A stretch of 46,770 nt of DNA. Source: Polynucleobacter sp. Tro8-14-1 (lineage in GTDB: Bacteria > Pseudomonadota > Gammaproteobacteria > Burkholderiales > Burkholderiaceae). A program made the translations under genes and the position numbers. Below the pieces are notes generated by a model. It was not told where the DNA came from. It was given only the letters and a program-made list of their open reading frames with translations, and did no database searches. The first letter of the stretch is position 1. Each line of letters begins with the position of its first letter. This document shows, piece by piece, positions 10,369 to 20,248 of the stretch. Location: the NCBI RefSeq assembly GCF_018881655.1, contig NZ_JACVPX010000011.1, positions 1 through 46,770 of the forward strand, read 5' to 3'.

Positions 10369-11195
10369 TACACAAATCCTGCCAAGAGCGCTGCGATTGG
10401 CATTGCCGGAATCAAAGCATCCACCCGATCTAATACGCCGCCATGTCCTGGCAATAAATGACTGGAGTCTTTGACGCCAGCTAAACGCTTTAACTGAGAC
10501 TCAAATAAGTCCCCAAAAATACTGAAGGCAGTTAATACCGTCACCATCAGGAACATGGGAACCCAACCAAAGCGAATGGCCCATGCACCAAACAAAGTCG
10601 ATTCAAAAGGCAAGAAGTAAACGCATAAGAATGCATAAACATAACAAAGTATTAAACCGCCGATAGCACCTTCAATCGATTTACCTGGACTAATTTGCAC
10701 AGCAAGCTTGTGTTTACCAAACGCCTTACCTACAAAGTAAGCCCCAATATCAGCAATCCACACTAGAGCCATACTACTAAGCAAAAAGATCAGGCCTAAC
10801 TCACGCAAGAACACCAATGCAAACCAGGTGGCTGGCAATAAAATTAAACCGAGAACCACATAAAAAGGTCGCAGCTTTTCTAGCGAAAGATTGATGCCTT
10901 TGGCCAATATAAATGGTGCAACAAAGAACCAGAAAATGACGGCTAGAAGTAATAAGGCAAATTGCCATGAGGCGTTTTGCATGCCCAGCAAAAACAAAAT
11001 AATGGCCAAGCAAAATAATGCGTATAGCCAGGCTGCACGCCCTACCTCAGGTGCTAGTAAGCGACTCCATTCCCAAGCGGCGGCCAACAAAGCCACCAAG
11101 AAGAATGCATCAACATACATTGCCGGGAGCAAAAACAGAATGGGTAGAAATACCGCCAATAGAACAAGGGCGGTAATGACTCGGGTTTTTAACAT
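10368..11195 (-). CDS. cdsA: Phosphatidate cytidylyltransferase (CDP-diglyceride synthase)
   Basis: Makes CDP-diacylglycerol from phosphatidate and CTP, the branch point of phospholipid synthesis, in the inner membrane. The 275 aa are mostly hydrophobic with about seven or eight membrane segments. The C-terminal signature is intact: [19 protein letters not shown] followed by [20 protein letters not shown], where the Asp residues bind the metal. The block [12 protein letters not shown] is also typical. It sits between uppS and dxr with a one-base overlap to dxr, a widely conserved order that links lipid and isoprenoid supply. Confidence 0.95.
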   Translation of the reverse strand: MLKTRVITALVLLAVFLPILFLLPAMYVDAFFLVALLAAAWEWSRLLAPEVGRAAWLYALFCLAIILFLLGMQNASWQFALLLLAVIFWFFVAPFILAKGINLSLEKLRPFYVVLGLILLPATWFALVFLRELGLIFLLSSMALVWIADIGAYFVGKAFGKHKLAVQISPGKSIEGAIGGLILCYVYAFLCVYFLPFESTLFGAWAIRFGWVPMFLMVTVLTAFSIFGDLFESQLKRLAGVKDSSHLLPGHGGVLDRVDALIPAMPIAALLAGFV

Positions 11196-11223
11196 GGAGA
11201 ATTAAGTTTAGTAATTAGCAGCG

Positions 11224-11997
11224 TCAAACTGCATCACTCATTGCTTGAGATGCAAGCTGAGCACTGGTACGACCAAAACGGCGCTCGCGCTGGCTAAACC
11301 AGTCAAATGCCTTGTGCAATTCTTTCTCATCAAAGTCAGGCCACAAAACATCTGTGAAGTACAACTCGGTATATGCCAGTTGCCATAACAAGAAATTACT
11401 CACGCGCTGCTCGCCACCAGTGCGGATAAACAAATCTGGCTCTGGTGCGTAAGCCATTGAAAGATGAGGTTGAAGCAATTCTTCAGTAACCTGTTCTGGC
11501 CTCAAATTGGGGTTAGCAGAAAGGCATTGGCGCATTGCCTGCAAGATATCCCAGCGACCACCATAGTTAGCGGCGATCGTAAAAGTTAATCCTTTGCACC
11601 CAGCAGTCTTTTGTTCAGAGAATTGCACCATCTCCTGGATGGCAGAATCAAAACGGCTCAGGTCGCCAATTAAACGCAAAGCAATATCGTTTTCTGCCAG
11701 ACGAGACACTTCACCCTTGAGTGATTTCAGAAATAACTTCATCAAGAAGCCTACTTCTTCTGGTGGGCGACGCCAGTTCTCTGAGCTAAAGGCAAATACA
11801 GTGAGATATTCAACACCAAGCTTGCGGCACTCTTCAACGATTTTTCGCACAGCACTCAAACCTTCTGAGTGCCCAGCTACACGAGGCATCATGCGCTTGC
11901 TAGCCCAACGCCCATTGCCATCCATGATGATCGCCACATGGCGAGGTATAGCACTTACCTCCGGGATGGCTAGAGTTGAACTAGAGTGTTGAGTCAT
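11224..11997 (-). CDS. uppS: Isoprenyl transferase (undecaprenyl diphosphate synthase)
   Basis: Cis-prenyltransferase that extends farnesyl-PP with IPP to the C55 carrier used for peptidoglycan and O-antigen. The 257-aa protein opens with the active-site loop [14 protein letters not shown] (catalytic D26) and carries [13 protein letters not shown] and the C-terminal block [20 protein letters not shown], all hallmarks of the family. The ATG at 11997 leaves a 16-residue flexible lead before the core. It lies 25 bases after the frr stop and 28 bases before cdsA, and is very probably in the same transcript. Confidence 0.96.
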   Translation of the reverse strand: MTQHSSSTLAIPEVSAIPRHVAIIMDGNGRWASKRMMPRVAGHSEGLSAVRKIVEECRKLGVEYLTVFAFSSENWRRPPEEVGFLMKLFLKSLKGEVSRLAENDIALRLIGDLSRFDSAIQEMVQFSEQKTAGCKGLTFTIAANYGGRWDILQAMRQCLSANPNLRPEQVTEELLQPHLSMAYAPEPDLFIRTGGEQRVSNFLLWQLAYTELYFTDVLWPDFDEKELHKAFDWFSQRERRFGRTSAQLASQAMSDAV

Positions 11998-12022
11998 GAG
12001 AGGCTAAAAATTCAAGGCGGCT

Positions 12023-12583
12023 TTAAACCGTCATGATCTCTTTTTCTTTTTCAGAAACGATCTTATCGACATCAATCACTGCTTTATCCGTCATCTTCTG
12101 AATTTCATCAGTAGCGCGGCGCTCTTCATCCTCGGAAATTTCCTTGTCTTTGGTAAGACGCTTTAAATGCTCATTTGCATCGCGACGCAAATTACGAACA
12201 GCAATCTTAGTTTCTTCACCCTCATTCTTAACAACCTTAGTGAGGTCGCGGCGGCGCTCTTCAGTCAAAGCAGGCATTGGCACGCGGATTACAGTACCCT
12301 GAGATGCTGGGTTTAAGCCAAGATCAGAATCACGAATCGCTTTTTCAATCACCGCAACCATCGTTTTTTCAAATGGTTGAACGTTGATGGTGCGCGCATC
12401 TGCTAAGCCTAGGCTAGCAACCTGACTTAATGGCGTTGGGTTACCGTAATAATCCACCTGAATGTGCTCCAGAATTCCTGGGTTGGCACGGCCAGAACGA
12501 ATCTTGGCTAAATTGGTCTTCAAAGCCTCAAGAGACTTTTGCATCTTTTGATCGGTATTGGTTTTAATTTCTGCTGCAGACAT
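12023..12583 (-). CDS. frr: Ribosome recycling factor
   Basis: Splits post-termination ribosomes together with EF-G. The 186 aa match the RRF length (185 in E. coli). The three-helix bundle parts are recognisable: [40 protein letters not shown], and [15 protein letters not shown] near the C-terminus. A strong Shine-Dalgarno (AGGGGG) precedes the ATG. It is 24 bases after pyrH, the almost universal pyrH-frr pairing behind rpsB-tsf. Confidence 0.97.
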   Translation of the reverse strand: MSAAEIKTNTDQKMQKSLEALKTNLAKIRSGRANPGILEHIQVDYYGNPTPLSQVASLGLADARTINVQPFEKTMVAVIEKAIRDSDLGLNPASQGTVIRVPMPALTEERRRDLTKVVKNEGEETKIAVRNLRRDANEHLKRLTKDKEISEDEERRATDEIQKMTDKAVIDVDKIVSEKEKEIMTV

Positions 12584-12607
12584 CAGGCCCCCTATTAAAT
12601 ATGTACC

Positions 12608-13318
12608 TTAAACGTGTACTAAAGTACCTTCAGGTTCACCTTGCACTACACGCATTAATGCGCCTGGCTTGAGAATTGAAAATACTTTGATTGGTAATTT
12701 GCGATCACGGCACAATGCAAATGCAGTTGCGTCCATAACCTGTAGATTCTTGATTAATGCTTCATCAAACGTAATGGTTTTATATAAAGTTGCTGTTGGA
12801 TCTTTTACTGGATCAGCGCTGTAGATTCCGTCTACCTTGGTTGCCTTGAGCATGATCTCAACACCCATCTCAGCCCCACGCAGAGCGGCAGCAGTATCAG
12901 TAGTAAAGAATGGATTGCCCGTACCTGCTGCGAAAATAACGACTTTACCCTCACCCATCGCGCGGATTGCACGTGGACGAATGTAGGGCTCAACCACTTG
13001 ATCCATACGAAGAGCGGATTGCACGCGCGCCTCAACACCTTTTTGACGCAAGGCATCTTGCAATGCTAAAGAATTCATCATGGTTGCCAACATGCCCATG
13101 TAATCGGCAGTTGCACGATCCATACCAGCAGCACCACCTGCAACCCCACGGAAAATGTTTCCGCCGCCAATCACAATCGCTAGCTCTACTCCGATATTCA
13201 CAATAGCGGCGATTTCTTTAACCATGGAATCAATAGTGACTGGATTGATGCCAAAAGCATCATCGCCCATAAGGGCTTCACCAGATAGTTTTAGGAGGAC
13301 TCGTTTGTAGGCTGGCAT
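12608..13318 (-). CDS. pyrH: Uridylate kinase (UMP kinase)
   Basis: Bacterial-type hexameric UMP kinase of the amino-acid-kinase fold: UMP + ATP to UDP + ADP, feeding all pyrimidine nucleotides. The 236 aa show the ATP-site [14 protein letters not shown], the Gly-rich [12 protein letters not shown], the UMP-site [19 protein letters not shown] and [12 protein letters not shown]. It follows tsf after a terminator-containing gap of 185 bases that also holds a likely promoter and a leader hairpin, so it may be the first gene of the downstream envelope run. Confidence 0.97.
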   Translation of the reverse strand: MPAYKRVLLKLSGEALMGDDAFGINPVTIDSMVKEIAAIVNIGVELAIVIGGGNIFRGVAGGAAGMDRATADYMGMLATMMNSLALQDALRQKGVEARVQSALRMDQVVEPYIRPRAIRAMGEGKVVIFAAGTGNPFFTTDTAAALRGAEMGVEIMLKATKVDGIYSADPVKDPTATLYKTITFDEALIKNLQVMDATAFALCRDRKLPIKVFSILKPGALMRVVQGEPEGTLVHV

Positions 13319-13339
13319 GTTTTTTATTTTCCGTAATTT

Positions 13340-13362
13340 GCTAAGTAATTAACTTACTTAGC
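13340..13362 (-). promoter_or_regulatory. Hairpin in the pyrH 5' leader
   Basis: A 9-bp perfect inverted repeat (GCTAAGTAA and TTACTTAGC, 5-nt spacer) lies 22 bases before the pyrH ATG, between the candidate -10 box and the start codon. It would form a stable stem in the mRNA leader or could be an operator. It has no U-tract, so it is not an intrinsic terminator. Function unknown. Confidence 0.45.
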
Positions 13363-13399
13363 TTATTGATCTTTAAGCACTTTTTAATATCTCCGCCAA

Positions 13400-13405
13400 A
13401 TTATA
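13400..13405 (-). promoter_or_regulatory. Candidate -10 box for pyrH-frr-uppS run
   Basis: A perfect TATAAT on the minus strand, just downstream of the tsf terminator and about 80 bases before the pyrH start. The -35 region is weak: TCTTTG at 17-nt spacing, or TTGATC at only 14. The position between a terminator and an operon start supports it, but it is one hexamer only. Confidence 0.4.
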
Positions 13406-13424
13406 AAGGGCTTGGGAGGGATCA

Positions 13425-13463
13425 AAGAAAAGGGCACAGAAACTAAGGTTTCTATGCCCTTTT
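13425..13463 (-). terminator. Intrinsic terminator after rpsB-tsf
   Basis: A 13-bp stem with one mismatch (AGGGCACAGAAAC at 13431-13443 and GTTTCTATGCCCT at 13448-13460, 4-nt loop), followed on the minus strand by TTTTCTTT. It is 40 bases beyond the tsf stop. A smaller hairpin (TGGGGC/GCCCCA, 13480-13493) lies between the stop codon and this stem. It separates the rpsB-tsf transcript from pyrH. Confidence 0.8.
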
Positions 13464-13503
13464 GGGTATTACTAAGCAGTGGGGCAAGCCCCAAACTAGC
13501 CTA

Positions 13504-14388
13504 TTAAGCTGTTGCTTTAGAGGCAGCAGCTACTTGTGCAGCTACCTCAGCCGCAAAGTCGTCTTGACGCTTCTCAATGCCCTCGCCTACAACAAACATG
13601 GTGAAACCCTTGATTGTTGTATTTGCGGCCTTGAGCATTTGCTCTACAGATTGCTTGTCGTTTTTAACGAAAGTCTGGTTCAACAAAGAAACCTCTTTGA
13701 GGTACTTCTGAATAGAACCTTCAACCATCTTTTCAACGATTTCTGGTGGTTTGCCAGATTCAGCAGCTTTTTGAACGGCAACGCTACGCTCTACAGCAAT
13801 TGCTTCAGCAGGAACGTCAGCCATAGACAATGCTACTGGCTTCATTGCAGCAATATGCATTGCTACATCTTTAGCAGCAGTCTCGTCACCTTCGAACTCA
13901 ACCATCACACCAATACGAGTGCCATGGAGGTAAGAAACCAACTTGTTGCTACTAGCAAAACGCTTGAAGCGACGCGGCATGATGTTCTCGCCGATCTTAC
14001 CGATCAATGCGCTACGAACTTCATCAACAGTTTGACCATTCAATGGCAATGCTAACAATGCAGCAACGTCAGCTGGGTTCTTTTCAGCAACCAACTTCAC
14101 GCAGTCATTTACAAATGCCAAGAAGTCGTCGTTCTTAGAAACGAAATCGGTTTCGCAGTTCACTTCTAACAAAGCACCAGTAGTGCCATTGATAGAAGTA
14201 GCAACGATACCTTCAGCTGTTACACGAGAAGCTGCTTTACCAGCTTTGCTACCCAGCTTTACACGCAGAATTTCTTCTGCACGAGCCATATCACCATCAG
14301 CCTCAGTCAAAGCCTTTTTGCACTCCATCATCGGAGCATCAGTTTTGGCGCGTAACTCGCCAACCATTGCAGCGGTAATAGCGGCCAT
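13504..14388 (-). CDS. tsf: Translation elongation factor Ts
   Basis: Guanine-nucleotide exchange factor that reloads EF-Tu with GTP. The 294-aa protein has the N-terminal UBA-like domain ([16 protein letters not shown]) followed by the core with the family signature [12 protein letters not shown]; the TDFV residues 80-83 insert into EF-Tu. The coiled-coil region and C-terminal module are present and the length is normal for betaproteobacteria (about 293). The ATG shares a base with the rpsB stop (TAATG). It ends at a good intrinsic terminator. Confidence 0.97.
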   Translation of the reverse strand: MAAITAAMVGELRAKTDAPMMECKKALTEADGDMARAEEILRVKLGSKAGKAASRVTAEGIVATSINGTTGALLEVNCETDFVSKNDDFLAFVNDCVKLVAEKNPADVAALLALPLNGQTVDEVRSALIGKIGENIMPRRFKRFASSNKLVSYLHGTRIGVMVEFEGDETAAKDVAMHIAAMKPVALSMADVPAEAIAVERSVAVQKAAESGKPPEIVEKMVEGSIQKYLKEVSLLNQTFVKNDKQSVEQMLKAANTTIKGFTMFVVGEGIEKRQDDFAAEVAAQVAAASKATA

Positions 14389-15137
14389 TATTCAGCTTTC
14401 CCTTCTTCAACAAACTCTTCTTCGCCTTCTTTAACAGCTGTCAAAATTTCTTGAACAGAGTTAGCCTTGCCTTCGAGGATTGCGTCAGCAATGCCACGTG
14501 CATAAAGGAGAACCGCTTTGCTGGAGTCATCGTTACCAGGGATGATGTAATCAACACCTTCTGGTGAGTGGTTGGTATCCACAACAGCGATTACTGGAAT
14601 ACCAAGCTTGTTTGCTTCAGTAATAGCAATCTTGTGGTAGCCAACGTCCACTACAAAAATCGCATCAGGAACACCGTTCAAATCTTGAATACCGCCAAGT
14701 GCTTTTTGCAATTTGTCGAGATCACGGTCGTTAGTCAAAGCTTCTTTCTTTGAAAGCTTTTCCCAGTCGCCAGCTTCTTTAGCAACTGCCATGTCTTTCA
14801 AACGCTTGAGGGAACCTTTAACAGTTTTGAAGTTGGTGAGTGTGCCACCCAACCAACGGCTGTCGATGTAAGGCATACCAGCACGAGCAGCTTCTTCAGC
14901 AATGATCTCGCGTGATTGACGCTTAGTACCAACAAATAAAATAGTGCCACGATTGGAAGCAATTTGCTTTGCAAATTTCAGGGCATCCTGAAACATTGGC
15001 AATGTTTTTTCCAAGTTGATGATGTGGATTTTGTTGCGATGACCGAAAATAAATGGGGCCATCTTTGGGGACCAGAAGCGAGTTTGGTGACCAAAATGGC
15101 AACCGGCTTCCAGCATTTGACGCATAGTTACTGACAT
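14388..15137 (-). CDS. rpsB: 30S ribosomal protein S2
   Basis: Small-subunit protein S2, needed for S1 docking. The 249 aa begin [18 protein letters not shown], the S2 signature 1, and contain [33 protein letters not shown] and [19 protein letters not shown]. The C-terminus is acidic ([13 protein letters not shown]), as in relatives. AGGAG lies seven bases before the ATG. It is first in the rpsB-tsf operon and is preceded by a leader of about 100 nt with a conspicuous hairpin. Confidence 0.98.
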   Translation of the reverse strand: MSVTMRQMLEAGCHFGHQTRFWSPKMAPFIFGHRNKIHIINLEKTLPMFQDALKFAKQIASNRGTILFVGTKRQSREIIAEEAARAGMPYIDSRWLGGTLTNFKTVKGSLKRLKDMAVAKEAGDWEKLSKKEALTNDRDLDKLQKALGGIQDLNGVPDAIFVVDVGYHKIAITEANKLGIPVIAVVDTNHSPEGVDYIIPGNDDSSKAVLLYARGIADAILEGKANSVQEILTAVKEGEEEFVEEGKAE

Positions 15138-15163
15138 AACTTCTCCTAAGGGTTGTTTCTAAA

Positions 15164-15209
15164 GTTGAGTCCTAGCTGCGCTAAAAAACGCCACCCTGGA
15201 AGGCTCAAC
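15164..15209 (-). promoter_or_regulatory. Structured rpsB mRNA leader, possible S2 autoregulatory element
   Basis: On the minus strand GTTGAG (15204-15209) can pair with CTCAAC (15164-15169). The pairing continues as CCT/AGG after a single bulge and encloses a loop with GGGTGGCG, a U-tract and GCGCAGC. It lies 27 bases upstream of the rpsB start, inside the expected leader. In E. coli the rpsB leader is a target for repression by S2. That this one does the same is inference from its place and fold. Confidence 0.45.
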
Positions 15210-15245
15210 TCGCGATTTCAAGTCCAAAATAGACCTGAGAACAAA

Positions 15246-15251
15246 ATTATA
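15246..15251 (-). promoter_or_regulatory. Candidate -10 box for rpsB-tsf
   Basis: A perfect TATAAT on the minus strand about 109 bases before the rpsB ATG, leaving room for the hairpin leader. I see no good -35 hexamer at 16-18 nt, so the assignment rests on the -10 and on the position. Confidence 0.4.
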
Positions 15252-15344
15252 GCTTAAATATCAATGCTCTAGCGACCGTGACCCCCAAGCAATAAAAGGG
15301 GGCTACCCTCAAAATGATCCCCAGAAGCCCCAAAAACGGGATAC

Positions 15345-15363
15345 TTGCCTAAATTTTAGGCAA
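15345..15363. repeat. 19-bp palindrome in the map/rpsB divergent region
   Basis: TTGCCTAAATTTTAGGCAA is a perfect palindrome (9-bp arms around one central base) located 43 bases before the map ATG and about 90 bases upstream of the rpsB -10 box. Its symmetry and place suit a dimeric repressor site. There is no adjacent T-tract that would make it a terminator. Confidence 0.45.
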
Positions 15364-15405
15364 TAATGGCAAGCTAAAACTCTCCAAGTCGTTGATAATC
15401 AAGGC

Positions 15406-16242
15406 ATGAATAGTGTATTTACTGCAGAAAAAGACATCCTCGGGATGCGCGAAGCTGGCCGCTTAGCCAGCGAAGTTTTGGATCATGTGGCTCCTCACGT
15501 CAAGGCCGGGGTTACCACTGGAGAGCTAGACCGGATTTGCCATGAATACATGCGCGATGTCCAGAAGACTATTCCAGCCCCATTAAATTATCAGCCACCT
15601 GGGTACCCACCCTTTCCAGCATCCATCTGCACTTCCGTGAATGATGTGATCTGCCACGGCATTCCAGGAGACAAAGTTCTCAAAACTGGTGATGTTGTGA
15701 ACCTCGACATCACTGTCATTACTCCTGATGGCTACTACGGTGACACCAGCCGTATGTTCATGGTGGGTGAAGTTTCCGTCATGGCTAAACGCCTTACGCA
15801 AATTACTTTTGAATGCATGTGGTTGGGAATTGCTCAAGTGAAACCAGGCGCATCACTCGGCGATATTGGTCACGTCATTCAGACTCATGCAGAAAAAGCG
15901 GGTTACTCAGTAGTGCGTGAGTATTGCGGTCATGGCATTGGCAAAGTGTTTCACCAAGATCCACAGATTCTTCACTACGGCAAACCGGGCACTGGTGAAA
16001 AACTAGAAGTCGGCATGACCTTTACGATCGAACCCATGATCAACGCGGGCAAACGAGACATTCGCACCATGCCTGACCAGTGGACCGTGAAGACAAAAGA
16101 CCGCAGCCTGTCAGCCCAATGGGAACATACGCTGTTGGTTACTCCAACAGGCGTTGAGGTGCTTACTTGGTCAGAAGGTAGCAACCCACCTCCCGATTGC
16201 GTTAAAGGCCTTTCATTTAGACCGACATTAGTAAGCGCTTAA
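15406..16242 (+). CDS. map: Type I methionine aminopeptidase
   Basis: Removes the initiator methionine from nascent proteins. The 278-aa pita-bread-fold protein retains all five predicted metal ligands: D101 (VVNLDITV), D113 (YYGDTSRMF), H176 (EYCGHGIG), E209 (FTIEPM) and E240 (QWEHTLLV). It is longer than the E. coli enzyme (264), mainly by a C-terminal tail [20 protein letters not shown]. It lies opposite rpsB, a common arrangement, and four bases before glnD, so the two are likely one transcript. Confidence 0.96.
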   Translation: MNSVFTAEKDILGMREAGRLASEVLDHVAPHVKAGVTTGELDRICHEYMRDVQKTIPAPLNYQPPGYPPFPASICTSVNDVICHGIPGDKVLKTGDVVNLDITVITPDGYYGDTSRMFMVGEVSVMAKRLTQITFECMWLGIAQVKPGASLGDIGHVIQTHAEKAGYSVVREYCGHGIGKVFHQDPQILHYGKPGTGEKLEVGMTFTIEPMINAGKRDIRTMPDQWTVKTKDRSLSAQWEHTLLVTPTGVEVLTWSEGSNPPPDCVKGLSFRPTLVSA

Positions 16243-16246
16243 TAGA

Positions 16247-18844
16247 ATGAGTCAGTCGCAAGCAGTTGGCAATGTTATTGATGCAACTAGCCTGCGTGCC
16301 GCTCGCGAAATTGCTTACGACGAGTTTAGAAAAACACAGTCTGTTGGTAAATTAACTAAGCAACTTGCTAAGTTAAGCGATCAACTCCTCTCCCATCTCT
16401 GGAATAGCTGCGGCTTAAATAATGAAGCTACCTTAGTCGCAGTTGGCGGATTCGGTAGAGGCGCACTATTTCCTTACTCCGATATTGATATTCTGATTCT
16501 GCTGCCTGCTGATGAAGAACAGGCTAGAGCTCTTTCAAAGCAAGTTGAGCAATTTGTTGCAAGCTGCTGGGATACCGGATTGGAAATTGGCTCCTCAGTC
16601 AGAAATGTTGCTGAATGCATCTCTGAGTCAGAGCAAGACATTACCGTGCGCACCTCACTTTTAGAAGCGCGACTCATTTGTGGCAAGAAGCAGCTCTTTA
16701 AAGACTTTGCCAAAGCTTTTGAAGCGGCAATGGACCCCAAAGCCTTCTTTCAGGCCAAACAAGCCGAACAAATTCAGCGTCATTACAAATACCAGAACAC
16801 TCCTTACTCCTTAGAGCCTAATTGCAAAGAGAGCCCTGGGGGCTTACGTGACTTACAGGTCATCACCTGGGTTAGTAAGGCTGCATTATTGGGCGATACC
16901 TTCAAGGACCTCAATGAAGCTGGTCTGGTGACGCAGCGCGAACTCACTGAGCTCAAACGCAATCAACGCTTCTTGGAAACCCTGCGCGCCAACCTCCATT
17001 TGTTAGCCGGACGCAGGCAAGACGTTCTTGCATTTGATTTGCAAGCAGCATTAGCAGCATCGATGGGAATCAAACAAGAATCCTCACGTCAAGCCAGCGA
17101 AGCCATTATGCGTCGCTATTACTGGGCAGCTAAAGCAGTTACACAGCTTAATGACGTTCTCTTGCAAAACATTGAAGCCCTACTCTTTCCGCAAGAGTCT
17201 AAGACAATCCTCTCTATTCCGGGCGAAGGTAATGAGCACTTTATTGAGCGTCAGGGGGTATTGGATATTACCGACCCGCAACTCTTTCAGAAGCATCCTG
17301 AACAAATTCTAAGAACCTTCTTGGTATTTGCTCAAACCTCAAATGTAAAGAGCCTGTCTGCAACTATTTTTAGAGCTCTATATAACGCTCGCACCAAGAT
17401 GGATGGCAAGTGGCGAGCCGACCCTGTCAATAGAGCGCTCTTCATGGAGTTGCTAAAGCAACCTGAAGGCGTCAGTCGCGCCTTTCACCTCATGAATCGC
17501 AGCAGCGTTCTTGGTCGCTACCTTCCAGCCTTCCGCAAGATTGTTGGGCAGATGCAGCATGACTTATTTCATGTGTATACCGTTGATCAACACATCTTGA
17601 TGGTGCTGCGGAATGTACGCCGCTTCATGGTTGTGGAACATACCCATGAATTCCCCTTTTGTAGCAGCCTCATTGCTCACTTTGAAAAACCTTGGTTACT
17701 GGTTATTGCCGCACTCTTCCATGACATTGCCAAAGGACGTGGTGGTGATCACTCGCAATTAGGCAGAGCTGATATGCGCAAGTTTGCTAAGGATCATGGC
17801 TTAGATAAAAAAGATACCGAGCTATTAGTATGGTTGGTTGCCGAGCACCTCAACATGAGTCAAACCGCTCAGAAACAAGACATCACCGACCCAGATGTCG
17901 TGAAGGCATTTGCCAGAAAAGTAGGTGATGAGCGTCACCTTACTGCGCTCTATTTGTTAACCGTGGCTGACGTGCGCGGAACCAGTCCTAAGGTTTGGAA
18001 TGCCTGGAAAGGCAAGCTACTTGAGGATCTATATCGTGCGACCTTAAGAGTGCTCGGTGGAGCCAAGACAGATGCCTCATCAGAATTAGCACAACACCAA
18101 GAAGAGTCCAAAGCCAAATTACGTCTGTACGGCATTAATGACGAATCTTATGAAGATTTATGGAAGCAACTAGATGTAGCCTTCTTCCTAAGACAGGACT
18201 CATCTGACATTGCGTGGCTCACACGTCATCTATACAACAAGGTGAATAGCGACCAACCGATTGTGAGAGCAAGACTGTCCCCCATTGGTGAAGGCTTGCA
18301 AGTGGCCGTTTACGTTAAAGACCAAGAAGATCTGTTTGCCAGAATCTGTGCCTACTTTGAAAGACATGGTTTCTCCATTTGGGATGCGCGTATTCATACG
18401 ACACGTCATGGCTATGCTCTAGACACCTTCCAAATCTCCGGCAGCAACCTAGTAGATGAAGGTGGTAGCTATCGCGACATTATTCAGTTGGTAGAGTTCG
18501 AGCTAACTGAGGCTTTAACCAATGCAGAGCCACTCCCCAATCCAAGCATGGGGCGACTCTCCAGACAATCACGCACATTTCCAATTCAGCCACGTGTGCA
18601 CATGGTGCCAGATGATCGTGGCCGTTATTACACGCTTGCGCTCTCTGCGAGCGACCGTACTGGCTTGCTTTACACAATCTCTAGAGTATTGGCGAAGCAT
18701 CAGGTATCCATTCATACCGCCAGAATTAATACACTAGGAGAAAGAGTCGAAGACGTTCTATTACTGGATGCAGCAAACCTCGGTAAGAATCCCAAGCTAC
18801 AGATACAGCTTGAGACAGAATTACTTGAGGCCTTAGGGGCTTAA
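16247..18844 (+). CDS. glnD: Bifunctional uridylyltransferase/uridylyl-removing enzyme GlnD
   Basis: Senses glutamine and adds or removes UMP on the PII protein, controlling nitrogen assimilation. The 865-aa protein has the nucleotidyltransferase core [20 protein letters not shown] (about 66-85, catalytic D79 and D81), a GlnD/PII-UTase helical part, an HD domain with [18 protein letters not shown] for the UMP-removing activity, and two C-terminal ACT domains (about 680-780 and 790-865; the second contains [19 protein letters not shown]) for glutamine binding. It starts four bases after map and converges with the Nudix gene, the two stop codons overlapping. Confidence 0.96.
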   Translation: MSQSQAVGNVIDATSLRAAREIAYDEFRKTQSVGKLTKQLAKLSDQLLSHLWNSCGLNNEATLVAVGGFGRGALFPYSDIDILILLPADEEQARALSKQVEQFVASCWDTGLEIGSSVRNVAECISESEQDITVRTSLLEARLICGKKQLFKDFAKAFEAAMDPKAFFQAKQAEQIQRHYKYQNTPYSLEPNCKESPGGLRDLQVITWVSKAALLGDTFKDLNEAGLVTQRELTELKRNQRFLETLRANLHLLAGRRQDVLAFDLQAALAASMGIKQESSRQASEAIMRRYYWAAKAVTQLNDVLLQNIEALLFPQESKTILSIPGEGNEHFIERQGVLDITDPQLFQKHPEQILRTFLVFAQTSNVKSLSATIFRALYNARTKMDGKWRADPVNRALFMELLKQPEGVSRAFHLMNRSSVLGRYLPAFRKIVGQMQHDLFHVYTVDQHILMVLRNVRRFMVVEHTHEFPFCSSLIAHFEKPWLLVIAALFHDIAKGRGGDHSQLGRADMRKFAKDHGLDKKDTELLVWLVAEHLNMSQTAQKQDITDPDVVKAFARKVGDERHLTALYLLTVADVRGTSPKVWNAWKGKLLEDLYRATLRVLGGAKTDASSELAQHQEESKAKLRLYGINDESYEDLWKQLDVAFFLRQDSSDIAWLTRHLYNKVNSDQPIVRARLSPIGEGLQVAVYVKDQEDLFARICAYFERHGFSIWDARIHTTRHGYALDTFQISGSNLVDEGGSYRDIIQLVEFELTEALTNAEPLPNPSMGRLSRQSRTFPIQPRVHMVPDDRGRYYTLALSASDRTGLLYTISRVLAKHQVSIHTARINTLGERVEDVLLLDAANLGKNPKLQIQLETELLEALGA

Positions 18845-19347
18845 AGCAATTTAGCTAAAGCACGTTGGATGCGAATGCTTTCAATATCGCTAAAAGCAAA
18901 CCACTTACATTTAATATCTTCTGCAGATTGCTCTTGTCGTAGGGCTCGCAACCTATAAAGTAGATCTATGTGCAAATGAGCACTCTCACCCTTTTTGGGA
19001 TTCTCAGGAATCTCGTGAATATCAATGTCAATGGGCTCTTGACTGTTGGCATCTAGCTCGCAGATATAACCAGTTTCCTCATATACCTCCCTAATGGCAG
19101 CTTCAACTGGTGAATCCCCTTCATCAATATGACCTCCAGGCTGAAGCCAATGCTTGATATATGGATGAAAGATTAACAGAACCTTGTCAGCTTTAATGAC
19201 TAAACCACTTGCGGTGATATGCCCAATTCGATTGGTTCTTCTAAAAGAAGATTCATAATTTAAAATCGCATTCACCCGATCTTTAAACGGAGAGATTGAT
19301 TTAATACCTTCAAGTTTTTGGATGATATTTAAATTAAAATTATTCAT
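18841..19347 (-). CDS. Nudix hydrolase
   Basis: Predicted pyrophosphohydrolase acting on a nucleoside diphosphate linked to another moiety; the substrate is unknown. The 168-aa protein has an N-terminal helical lead (1-45), then a Nudix fold with [13 protein letters not shown] and the box core REVYEETGY (86-94). The first Glu of the canonical GX5EX7REUXEEXGU box is replaced by D78, while the metal-binding REXXEE part is intact. It is the last gene of a three-gene AT-rich cassette; its ATG overlaps the membrane-protein stop by eight bases (ATGAATAA), indicating coupling. Its stop overlaps that of glnD on the other strand. Family call firm, role unknown. Confidence 0.85.
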   Translation of the reverse strand: MNNFNLNIIQKLEGIKSISPFKDRVNAILNYESSFRRTNRIGHITASGLVIKADKVLLIFHPYIKHWLQPGGHIDEGDSPVEAAIREVYEETGYICELDANSQEPIDIDIHEIPENPKKGESAHLHIDLLYRLRALRQEQSAEDIKCKWFAFSDIESIRIQRALAKLL

Positions 19348-20233
19348 TATTAAAGATGATAACTATCAGAACGCTAATTAAAAAAGAAAAAGAAATAAAC
19401 AAAAAATCTTTTGGTCTTAATTTTTCCCCAAGAAATAAATAAGCAAAAACTGCTCCTAAAAAACCAGTTGCATTTAGTATTGGCCAAACAATCATCAAAT
19501 TCTTTGCTGTAATTGCAAGAACAAACGTAACCTGCGTCACTAAAGTTAGAGAACCTCGAAAATAAAATCCACCGTGCGAGAGAAACTCTTTTGGAAAGAA
19601 GTAAACCCAAGAAAGGCCTCGCCCATAAATCAGAAAAACACCAGAAAAAATAAACCTCCAAAATAAAACAGAGAAGGCTGCCGATAATAAGCTCCAAAAC
19701 TCCCTGTCATGCGTTGTGTTCAACCCAAAAAAGTATGCGCAAACCCCTTGAGTAGTAAGCATTAAAACTAAGACGACTGCAGATTTATAGGTCTTTCTAA
19801 AAACATCAAACCCAGTCGAGAAAATAAATAAAACCAATATTGTCGACAAAAATAAAAAGGATATATAGGAGATTGAATAAAAACCTAAAAATGCCAATGC
19901 TATTGGAACCGTAACATCAGCAGCTTTTGATAAAACAGCCACATCTGTCACTCTCAGGCGCTTAAACACAAAAGAAAAAGAATAGGCTACACACTGGATC
20001 AAGATCGACATAAATACCAGATCTACAGTCAGCAGATCCTTAAGGCAATTATCAAATGCTGGAGTAAAAAGAATGATTGGAAGCATTAAAAATACTGGCA
20101 AAAGATTGTTCCAGTAGCCAATTACTAAAGGGCATGCTTTTTCTTTTTGAAATTGCCTACGGTCAACTACATTAAGTCCAGCGCGACTAAATGTGGAGAT
20201 AATCGAGGCCAAAACTGGCAAAGAGTCAACCAT
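19340..20233 (-). CDS. EamA/DMT-superfamily-like membrane transporter
   Basis: Predicted inner-membrane protein with about nine or ten hydrophobic segments over 297 aa. The C-terminal part reads NATGFLGAVFAYLFLGEKLR, the usual end of EamA/drug-metabolite transporters (alanine-rich helix then FLGE). The first half is more divergent, so the call is family-level. Charged loops are short and the protein is rich in Phe, Leu and Ile, with clearly higher A+T than the flanking glnD and ligA. I chose the ATG at 20233; a TTG directly before it adds one residue. It is 15 bases downstream of the AdoHcyase-like gene and overlaps the Nudix gene, suggesting that the three work together, perhaps moving the compound the other two act on (inference). 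Confidence 0.7.
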   Translation of the reverse strand: MVDSLPVLASIISTFSRAGLNVVDRRQFQKEKACPLVIGYWNNLLPVFLMLPIILFTPAFDNCLKDLLTVDLVFMSILIQCVAYSFSFVFKRLRVTDVAVLSKAADVTVPIALAFLGFYSISYISFLFLSTILVLFIFSTGFDVFRKTYKSAVVLVLMLTTQGVCAYFFGLNTTHDREFWSLLSAAFSVLFWRFIFSGVFLIYGRGLSWVYFFPKEFLSHGGFYFRGSLTLVTQVTFVLAITAKNLMIVWPILNATGFLGAVFAYLFLGEKLRPKDFLFISFSFLISVLIVIIFNNE

Positions 20234-20248
20234 CAATTAACTGACTCA

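Noticed and set aside
13462..14055. 197-codon plus-strand frame opposite tsf
   Set aside because: It lies antisense to the well-supported tsf gene and its composition is that of a shadow frame (Cys-, Ser- and Leu-rich without domain).
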